From the NCBI RefSeq assembly GCF_028736155.1, contig NZ_CP117879.1:4402001-4466000 (forward strand): 64,000 bases of DNA, read 5' to 3'. Source of the DNA: Flavobacterium sp. KACC 22763. GTDB taxonomy: Bacteria; Bacteroidota; Bacteroidia; Flavobacteriales; Flavobacteriaceae. The notes under the pieces are model-generated. The model was not told where the DNA came from, did no database searches, and was given only the letters and a program-made list of their open reading frames with translations. Below, piece after piece: positions 58,021 to 64,000 of this stretch (position 1 is its first letter; every line of letters begins with the position of its first letter). The translations under genes and the position numbers were made by a program.

Positions 58021-59337
58021 TTACAAATCAAATCCTAAATTCACGCCTAATTTCATGGCAATGATTTTAGTAATTCTTTGTTTTAATTCTGGTATTTTAA
58101 TGCTTTCGATAACGGCATTTGAGAATGCGTACATCAATAAAGCTTTTGCTTCTTTTTTCGGGATTCCACGAGACTGCATGTAGAACATTGCTGTTTCATC
58201 AAGTTGTCCAACTGTACAACCGTGAGAACATTTTACGTCATCTGCAAAAATCTCTAATTGTGGTTTTGCGTTGATAGTCGCTTTATCACTCAATAAAATA
58301 TTGTTGCTTTTTTGGAAAGCATTTGTTTTTTGAGCTTCTTTTTCTACCAAAACTTTTCCGTTGAAAACTCCTGTTGAGCGATCAGAAAAAATTCCTTTAT
58401 AATCTTGGAAACTTTCGCAGTTTGGCTGTGCATGGTTTACCAAAGTATAATGGTCAACGTGTTGTTTGTCGTTTAAAATCGAAATTCCGTTTAATGTACT
58501 TGTTAATCTTTCTCCGAAATGGTAAAAGTTTAAGTTGTTACGAGTTAAATTTCCACCAAAAGAGAAAGTGTGCACATAAGCATGACTTTCCTGTTGTTGA
58601 GAAACATAAGTGTTGTCAATTAAATTGGCTTCACTATTATCGTTTTGGATTTTGTAATAATCAACAATCGCACGTTTTTGAGCAAAAATCTCAGTAACAG
58701 AGTTTGTTAAAACTGGATTTTCGTTTAAACTTTGGTGACGCTCAATAATTTGTACATGTGAATTTTCGCCCACAATAACCAAATTTCTTGGCTGAACCAT
58801 TAAAGCGGCTTCATTTCCTGTTGAGAAATACATAATCTCAATTGGTTTATCTGCTACTTTTTTCTTCGGAATATTGATAAAAGCACCTTCAATTGCAAAA
58901 GCAGTATTCAATGAAGTCAAACTATCATCTTTACTTGCAATTTGATTAAAGTAGGTATCAATAATCATTTTATATTTTGGTTTGGTTAATGCCGATGACA
59001 TCAAGCAAACATCTATTCCATCATGCGTTGTAGAAGATAAATGCGAACTGAAAACGCCATCGATAAATACTAATTTGTACGTATCAATTTCGTGCAAAAA
59101 GTATTTTTTTACTTGGTTAAATTCGATTGCATTTTCTTCCTTTGGAAAAACCGTAAAGTCATTTTTTAAGATGGCATTTAGCGATGTATATTTCCAAGCT
59201 TCTTCTTTTTTGGTTGGGAAACCTTTATTTTCGAAGTTTTTTAAAGCATTTGTGCGTATGTCATGTAAATCTGAATGTACATCGACACGCTCTTCAAAAG
59301 CCATAAAAGACGATACTAATTTTTCTTTTAAATCCAT
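58021..59337 (-). CDS. sufD: Fe-S cluster assembly protein SufD
   Basis: SufD is a scaffold subunit of the SufBC2D complex. The 438-residue protein has the N-terminal helical 'PTKKEEAWKYTSLNAI' and the beta-helix core, ending with 'VKCSHGCTVGQLDETAMFYM' then 'QSRGIPKKEAKALLMYAFSN', which is the shared SufB/SufD motif. It lies downstream of sufC, with 66 bases in between that contain short tandem words ('gttatgag' three times). A terminator follows. Confidence 0.94.
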   Translation of the reverse strand: MDLKEKLVSSFMAFEERVDVHSDLHDIRTNALKNFENKGFPTKKEEAWKYTSLNAILKNDFTVFPKEENAIEFNQVKKYFLHEIDTYKLVFIDGVFSSHLSSTTHDGIDVCLMSSALTKPKYKMIIDTYFNQIASKDDSLTSLNTAFAIEGAFINIPKKKVADKPIEIMYFSTGNEAALMVQPRNLVIVGENSHVQIIERHQSLNENPVLTNSVTEIFAQKRAIVDYYKIQNDNSEANLIDNTYVSQQQESHAYVHTFSFGGNLTRNNLNFYHFGERLTSTLNGISILNDKQHVDHYTLVNHAQPNCESFQDYKGIFSDRSTGVFNGKVLVEKEAQKTNAFQKSNNILLSDKATINAKPQLEIFADDVKCSHGCTVGQLDETAMFYMQSRGIPKKEAKALLMYAFSNAVIESIKIPELKQRITKIIAMKLGVNLGFDL

Positions 59338-59403
59338 TTTCTTAGTTGTAAGTTATGAGTTATGAGTTATGAGTTTTTGCAAACTGTAAACTGTAACTGT
59401 AAA

Positions 59404-60150
59404 CTAGTTTTCTGCTTTGATCCAGTCGTATCCTTTTTCCTCAAGTTCGTAAGCCAATTCTTTTCCACCAGATTTTACGATTCTTCCGTTGTAAAGAACG
59501 TGAACGAAATCAGGAACGATATAATCTAGCAAACGTTGGTAGTGTGTAATGACGATAATTGCGTTTTTGTCGCTTTTTAATTTGTTTACACCATTTGCAA
59601 CAATTCTTAATGCGTCGATATCAAGACCAGAATCGGTTTCGTCAAGGATAGCTAATTTTGGCTCTAACATTGCCATTTGGAAAATTTCGTTTCTTTTTTT
59701 CTCTCCTCCAGAAAAACCTTCATTAAGAGAACGAGAAAGAAATTTACGGTCGATTTCTAACAATTCAGATTTCTCACGAATTACTTTCAGCATTTCGTTT
59801 GCTGGCATTTCCTCTTGTCCGTTTGCTTTACGAGTTTCGTTGATCGCCGTTTTCATGAAGTTAGTAACGCTAACTCCAGGAATTTCTACCGGATATTGAA
59901 AAGAAAGGAAAACACCTTTATGTGCTCTCTCTTCTGGAGCCAAATCAGCAAGATCTTCTCCGTCAAGAATAACCTCTCCATCTGTAACTTCATAATTTTC
60001 GTTTCCTGCAATAACAGCAGAAAGAGTACTTTTTCCAGAACCGTTTGGTCCCATTATCGCGTGAACTTCTCCAGCTTTAACTTCTATATTAATTCCCTTA
60101 AGGATTTCTTTATCACCAATCGCGGCGTGAAGGTTTTTTATTGATAACAT
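59404..60150 (-). CDS. sufC: Fe-S cluster assembly ATPase SufC
   Basis: This 248-residue ABC-type ATPase powers the SufBCD scaffold. Walker A is 'GPNGSGKST' (about 34-42), the signature region is 'LNEGFSGGEKKRNEI', Walker B is 'LAILDETDSGLD', and the switch histidine is in 'IVITHYQRLL'. It lies between the flavodoxin-like gene and sufD. No membrane partner is needed. Confidence 0.96.
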   Translation of the reverse strand: MLSIKNLHAAIGDKEILKGINIEVKAGEVHAIMGPNGSGKSTLSAVIAGNENYEVTDGEVILDGEDLADLAPEERAHKGVFLSFQYPVEIPGVSVTNFMKTAINETRKANGQEEMPANEMLKVIREKSELLEIDRKFLSRSLNEGFSGGEKKRNEIFQMAMLEPKLAILDETDSGLDIDALRIVANGVNKLKSDKNAIIVITHYQRLLDYIVPDFVHVLYNGRIVKSGGKELAYELEEKGYDWIKAEN

Positions 60151-60161
60151 TGTTCTTTATT

Positions 60162-60656
60162 TTATATAAATGTCAATTTTATTTTTGTTGTTTGGTTTAG
60201 AACATTAGCATTAAAATGCGCGTGTCCTAAATATTCCATGCCTAAATAATCGGCAGATTTTTGAAACGGAATGTAAAAACTTTCGTCAGTCTCATCGTCG
60301 TGAGAATTTGATATCACTCCGATTTTTTTTCCTCTTAGTTTTCTTCCGGTCTCTTTTTCAATTCGGATTAAATCTGAAATCCTGTCAAAAAAGACCTTCA
60401 TAATTCCGCTCATATTATACCAATAAATGGGCGTTGCAAAAATTAAAGTATCATACTTTTCGATAATTCCTCTTATCAGAGGCAAAAAATCATCGCCTAT
60501 ATTTTTGCTTTCGTAATCATAATACGAAATATTATAATCACTTAAATTAACTACATCAATATTATGTTCTTTTGAAAGCGCATCTACAATTTTTGTTGTA
60601 TTTCCGTTTTTTCTAGAAGAACCTAAAATGATGACTTTTTTATTTTGCATCTTCAA
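60162..60656 (-). CDS. Flavodoxin-like (NADPH-dependent FMN reductase type) protein in the suf operon
   Basis: This 164-residue protein has the flavin-binding N-terminus 'KKVIILGSSRKNGNTTKIVD' (P-loop-like GSSRKNGNT) and 'LIFATPIYWYNMSGIMKVFF', as in the WrbA/iron-sulfur flavoprotein type, but without a cysteine cluster. It starts one base from the sufB stop and ends 11 bases before sufC, so it is part of the suf operon. It could supply electrons for cluster assembly; this is inference. Confidence 0.85.
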   Translation of the reverse strand: MKMQNKKVIILGSSRKNGNTTKIVDALSKEHNIDVVNLSDYNISYYDYESKNIGDDFLPLIRGIIEKYDTLIFATPIYWYNMSGIMKVFFDRISDLIRIEKETGRKLRGKKIGVISNSHDDETDESFYIPFQKSADYLGMEYLGHAHFNANVLNQTTKIKLTFI

Positions 60657-60657
60657 A

Positions 60658-62106
60658 TTAACCTACAGATCCTTCTAAAGAAATCTCTAATAATTTTTGA
60701 GCTTCAACAGCAAATTCCATCGGAAGTTTGTTCAAGACGTCTTTACTAAAACCATTTACAATTAAGGCAATCGCTTTTTCAGTCGGAATACCTCTTTGGT
60801 TGCAATAGAAAACTTGATCTTCTCCAATTTTACTTGTAGTTGCTTCGTGCTCAATTTTTGCAGATGGATTTTTACTTTCGATGTATGGGAAAGTATGCGC
60901 ACCGCAATTGTTACCCATTAACAATGAGTCACATTGAGAAAAGTTTCTGGCATTCTCTGCTCTTGGAGAGATTTGCACTAAACCACGGTAGCTATTTTGT
61001 GATTTTCCAGCCGAGATACCTTTAGAAATAATAGTCGATTTAGTATTTTTTCCTAAATGGATCATTTTTGTTCCAGTATCAGCTTGTTGGAAATTATTTG
61101 TTACAGCAATAGAATAAAATTCTCCTACTGAATTATCTCCTTTAAGTACGCAAGAAGGATATTTCCAAGTTACAGCAGAACCTGTTTCAACTTGTGTCCA
61201 AGAAATTTTAGCGTTTGTTTCGCATAAACCTCTTTTTGTAACGAAGTTGTAAACTCCACCTTTTCCTTCTTTGTTTCCAGGGAACCAGTTTTGAACTGTA
61301 GAATATTTAATTTCAGCATCGTCCAAAGCGATTAACTCAACTACAGCAGCGTGTAATTGGTTTTCGTCACGGCTTGGAGCAGTACATCCTTCAAGGTAAG
61401 AAACGTAACTTCCTTCATCAGCAATAACTAGAGTTCTTTCGAATTGCCCAGTTCCTGCTTGATTGATTCTAAAGTATGTTGAAAGTTCCATTGGGCATTT
61501 TACACCTTTTGGAATATAACAGAAACTTCCGTCAGAGAAAACAGCTGAGTTTAATGCTGCATAGAAGTTGTCTTTTTGAGGTACAACAGTCCCTAAATAT
61601 TTTTTTACTAATTCAGGGTGTTCTTTAATTGCTTCAGAAATCGGACAGAAAATAATTCCTTTTTCTGCCAAAGTTTTCTTGAAAGTCGTAGCTACCGAAA
61701 CAGAGTCGACAACAATATCCATAGCGACATTGTTCATCTTTTTTTGTTCGTCGATAGAAATTCCAAGTTTTTTGTACATCTCTAATAATTCTGGATCAAC
61801 ATCGTCTAGAGTTTTATTAGGATCTACTTGTTTTGGAGCTGAATAATATGAAATTGCCTGAAAATCTGGTTTTTCATAACGTACGTTTGCCCATTCCGGC
61901 TCGATCATTTCTTTCCATGCACGGAAAGCTTCGATACGCCATTCGGTCATCCATTCAGGTTCTTCTTTTTTAAGAGAAATAGCTCTTACAATTTCTTCGT
62001 TTAAGCCAATAGGGAAAGTCTCAGATTCTATATTGGTATAAAATCCGTACTCATATTCTTTAGTTTCCAGTTCGATCTTTAAATCGTCTTCGGTGTATTT
62101 GCTCAT
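60658..62106 (-). CDS. sufB: Fe-S cluster assembly protein SufB
   Basis: SufB is the main scaffold subunit of SufBC2D. The 482-residue protein has '[20 protein letters not shown]', '[20 protein letters not shown]' and '[20 protein letters not shown]' then '[10 protein letters not shown]', all canonical. The core beta-helix and C-terminal helices are intact. It is preceded by the A-type carrier gene (85 bases) and followed by the flavodoxin gene. Confidence 0.97.
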   Translation of the reverse strand: MSKYTEDDLKIELETKEYEYGFYTNIESETFPIGLNEEIVRAISLKKEEPEWMTEWRIEAFRAWKEMIEPEWANVRYEKPDFQAISYYSAPKQVDPNKTLDDVDPELLEMYKKLGISIDEQKKMNNVAMDIVVDSVSVATTFKKTLAEKGIIFCPISEAIKEHPELVKKYLGTVVPQKDNFYAALNSAVFSDGSFCYIPKGVKCPMELSTYFRINQAGTGQFERTLVIADEGSYVSYLEGCTAPSRDENQLHAAVVELIALDDAEIKYSTVQNWFPGNKEGKGGVYNFVTKRGLCETNAKISWTQVETGSAVTWKYPSCVLKGDNSVGEFYSIAVTNNFQQADTGTKMIHLGKNTKSTIISKGISAGKSQNSYRGLVQISPRAENARNFSQCDSLLMGNNCGAHTFPYIESKNPSAKIEHEATTSKIGEDQVFYCNQRGIPTEKAIALIVNGFSKDVLNKLPMEFAVEAQKLLEISLEGSVG

Positions 62107-62191
62107 TATTTTTGTTATTGTCTAAAGTTTTGGAGTCTAAAGTTCGAAAGTCAATTGAAGTCTTTATGACTTTACAACTTTCAGCTTTTGA

Positions 62192-62521
62192 CTAAAGAGA
62201 GAATGATTCTCCGCAACCGCAAGTTCTGCTTGCATTTGGATTATTGAAAACGAAACCTTTTCCGTTTAATCCGCCAGAAAATTCTAAAATTGTTCCAGCT
62301 AAATAAAGGAATGATTTTTTTTCAACAGCAATTTGTATGTCGTTGTCAACGAATATTTTGTCGTCTTCTCCTTTGGTTTTGTCAAATTTTAAATCGTAAG
62401 ACAAACCAGAGCATCCACCGCTCTTTACACCTACTCTTACGTAGTCGTGTGCGGCGTCAAAACCATCATCAGTCATCAAATCGATGATTTTCTTTTTGGC
62501 AGTATCAGAAACTTTTATCAT
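62192..62521 (-). CDS. A-type iron-sulfur carrier (IscA/SufA family)
   Basis: This 109-residue protein carries clusters from the SUF scaffold to targets. The three conserved cysteines are present: one in 'KSGGCSGLSYDL' (about C38) and two in 'RTCGCGESF' near the end (about C102 and C104). The ATG in 'MIKVSDTAKKKI' is preferred over an upstream frame extension at 62551. It is the first gene of the suf operon, about 100 bases after a promoter box. Confidence 0.94.
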   Translation of the reverse strand: MIKVSDTAKKKIIDLMTDDGFDAAHDYVRVGVKSGGCSGLSYDLKFDKTKGEDDKIFVDNDIQIAVEKKSFLYLAGTILEFSGGLNGKGFVFNNPNASRTCGCGESFSL

Positions 62522-62619
62522 TGTTCTTAGATGTTTGTTTTTAATGAACATTTTTGATCTGTAATGAATTTAGTACAGATTTAAAACGCTAATTTTCAAT
62601 GTTAAATAGAAATTATCGG

Positions 62620-62627
62620 CAAAGATA
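62620..62627 (-). promoter_or_regulatory. -7 box of the suf operon
   Basis: TATCTTTG on the minus strand matches TAnnTTTG. The leader to the ATG is about 95 bases and holds no recognisable riboswitch or strong hairpin. Confidence 0.55.
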
Positions 62628-62825
62628 CGACTTAAAAACCTTTTTCCATAGCGGTTCACATTATTATAACAAATGTGAAAATAGATAATACTTATTTTGA
62701 TAAAATCGACTTTGAAATAGTTCTAAAATTTCAAAAGGAACTCCTTTTTAGAATTAAGCTGCAAATATCGCTCCTAAATGTTAAAAAACAAGTATTTCTA
62801 CTGATTACAACCATTTTTTATTCAA

Positions 62826-62833
62826 TAATTTTG
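62826..62833 (+). promoter_or_regulatory. -7 box before the coiled-coil protein gene
   Basis: TAATTTTG matches TAnnTTTG, 19 bases before the ATG at 62853. It supports that start and argues against the small frame at 62675. Confidence 0.45.
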
Positions 62834-62852
62834 CAGAAAATTAGGAGTAATT

Positions 62853-63773
62853 ATGAAAAAACAAAATGAAATAAAGTGGTTTAAACCCTTGTTTGCTATA
62901 ATTTTTGTTTTAGGAGTAGGTGCTGTAGTCTTGGTTTTTAGCAGTGAACCTGATAAGAATAATAGTGAAGCTAAAGAGGAAAGTATTGCCAATATAATCT
63001 CATTTGAAAGTAAAGAAACAAGTGAGCAGAAGAATATTTTGGATTCTTTAAATGCATTAAAAAAAGCATATGATCAGGCTATTTTAGAAAAAACAGCTTT
63101 GTCTAAAGAATTAGAATTAGAGCGTAAAAATGTTGAAAATTTAGTAGCTATTATTAAAGCTTCTAATAATCCATCGGCGGAGCAGATTAGAGTTTATCGA
63201 AATCAGCTTTCAGATTTGAATACATCATTAGAAAACAGAGTTCAGGAAATTAAAAAACTGAAATCTCAGAATAAAAATTTATTGACAGAAATAGAAAGCC
63301 AGAATGTTGTCATGTACAATCAAAAAGTAGAAAATGACACTTTGCTTTCTAAACAAAAAAAGTTAGAATCGACTTTAAAGGATGCTTCAAAATTGTATTT
63401 AAGCAACTTTAAAGCCATTGCACTTCGTGAAAAAAATTCTGGAGCTGAATTGGAAACGACAAAAGCAAAGAATACAAAAAAACTTAAAATTAGCTTTACT
63501 GTTAACGGAAATGCTGTTGCAAAGACAGGAAGAAAAGTTTTTTATGTTCAGGTTTTAGATCAGAAAAACACCGTTTTAGGCGATAATAAACTGATTGAAT
63601 TTGGCAATGATAAAGCGCTTGTTTACAGTTTTATAGTAAGCACAGATTTTCAGGGTAAATCGGTAAATGCTTACGGAATTTTAAATGCTGACCAGTTTAA
63701 GAAAGGAACTTATTTTGTGAATTACTTTGATAAGCAGGAAATAATGGGAAGTACTTCGGTAACATTAGAATAA
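62853..63773 (+). CDS. Membrane-anchored coiled-coil protein of unknown function
   Basis: This 306-residue protein has one membrane segment (about 12-30), then a long coiled-coil region (about 58-185, rich in K, E, L and N) and a C-terminal beta domain ('KKLKISFTVNGNAVAKTGRK', 'VFYVQVLDQKNTVLGDN', 'GTYFVNYFDKQEIMGSTSV'). The arrangement (anchor, coil, globular) suggests a structural or envelope-bound role. I do not recognise the family. It faces away from the suf operon and stands alone. Confidence 0.7.
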   Translation: MKKQNEIKWFKPLFAIIFVLGVGAVVLVFSSEPDKNNSEAKEESIANIISFESKETSEQKNILDSLNALKKAYDQAILEKTALSKELELERKNVENLVAIIKASNNPSAEQIRVYRNQLSDLNTSLENRVQEIKKLKSQNKNLLTEIESQNVVMYNQKVENDTLLSKQKKLESTLKDASKLYLSNFKAIALREKNSGAELETTKAKNTKKLKISFTVNGNAVAKTGRKVFYVQVLDQKNTVLGDNKLIEFGNDKALVYSFIVSTDFQGKSVNAYGILNADQFKKGTYFVNYFDKQEIMGSTSVTLE

Positions 63774-63818
63774 AAGTTTTTTTGACTTTAAAATTTAGCA
63801 AAAGGAGTTTGAATTTTC

Positions 63819-63826
63819 TAGCTTTG
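63819..63826 (+). promoter_or_regulatory. -7 box of the MBL-fold gene
   Basis: TAGCTTTG matches TAnnTTTG, 21 bases before the ATG at 63848. Confidence 0.45.
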
Positions 63827-63847
63827 TTGTTTTAGAAAATCACTCTC

Positions 63848-64000
63848 ATGAAACTTTACCCTATAGAATCTGGAAATTTTAAGTTAGATGGAGGCGCTAT
63901 GTTTGGCGTTGTTCCTAAAACCATTTGGAATAAAACCAATCCTGCCGATGCCAATAATCTTATCGATATTGCTGCACGCTGTTTATTGATTGAAGACGGA
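63848..64000 (+). CDS. MBL-fold metallo-hydrolase, N-terminal part
   Basis: The frame is cut by the window edge after 51 codons. The N-terminus 'MKLYPIESGNFKLDGGAMFG' and 'VVPKTIWNKTNPADANNLID' match the metallo-beta-lactamase fold proteins of the kind that start with a 'GxFxLDGGAMFG' strand. The zinc-binding HxHxDH motif would lie beyond the window and cannot be checked. Confidence 0.72.
   Translation, partial: MKLYPIESGNFKLDGGAMFGVVPKTIWNKTNPADANNLIDIAARCLLIEDG

Noticed and set aside
62675..62869. A 64-codon frame before the coiled-coil gene
   Set aside because: It overlaps the start and the promoter box of the following gene, and the sequence is low complexity.

Overview
The window looks like a chromosomal segment of a Flavobacterium-type Bacteroidota. 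The DNA is AT-rich, promoters carry the Bacteroidota -7 box TAnnTTTG with an upstream TTG, and Shine-Dalgarno sites are rare. Typical lineage genes are present: the IPExxxVDY protein next to pyk, DUF2480, DUF3078 and DUF59 genes with a suf cluster, a TonB-dependent receptor paired with a DUF5689 lipoprotein, and a long PurF next to a PfkB kinase.

1-17.4 kb is mostly housekeeping: the 3' end of galM, an alpha/beta hydrolase, an OsmC protein, tRNA-Leu, prs, rplY, pth, sod, purF, a PfkB kinase, an ECF sigma/membrane partner pair facing a DUF6249 gene, rnhA, purN, acpP-fabF-rnc, an IPExxxVDY gene and pyk. Between sod and purF lies a four-copy tandem array (period about 183 bp). Read on the minus strand, each unit has a promoter-like box, a strictly conserved core and a terminator hairpin, so it looks like four tandem small-RNA genes. 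This is the most novel signal in the window.

17.4-30.5 kb is an accessory cluster in one orientation: sulfatase, HAD lipoprotein, outer-membrane transporter-like protein, two DUF1254/DUF1214 lipoproteins, a DUF2252 protein, a DUF4136 lipoprotein, a membrane-bound AraC-type regulator, a second transporter-like protein and a BamA/TamA-type barrel. Its upstream region holds two long perfect palindromes with centres 50 bp apart. The substrate and pathway are unknown.

30.6-39.7 kb is variable. A C1 peptidase gene is followed by a KilA-N gene and then by a broken second copy of the peptidase 3' end. Next come two abutting genes resembling a GAPS4-like (PD-(D/E)XK nuclease plus partner) anti-phage system, an XRE regulator, several unknown exported proteins, and a GIY-YIG gene flanked by a tRNA-Asn fragment and two intact tRNA-Asn genes.

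39.8-52 kb holds rseP, an Old Yellow Enzyme, a Gfo/Idh/MocA oxidoreductase, an MFS transporter, a TonB receptor/DUF5689 pair, a secreted protein and hflX. 52-62.6 kb is the SUF iron-sulfur cluster locus on the minus strand (A-type carrier, sufB, flavodoxin-like, sufC, sufD, sufS, lipoprotein, sufE, DUF59, DUF2480, DUF3078), interrupted by a serine hydrolase gene on the other strand. The window ends with a coiled-coil membrane protein and the start of an MBL-fold hydrolase. Many intergenic gaps contain nested palindromic repeats.
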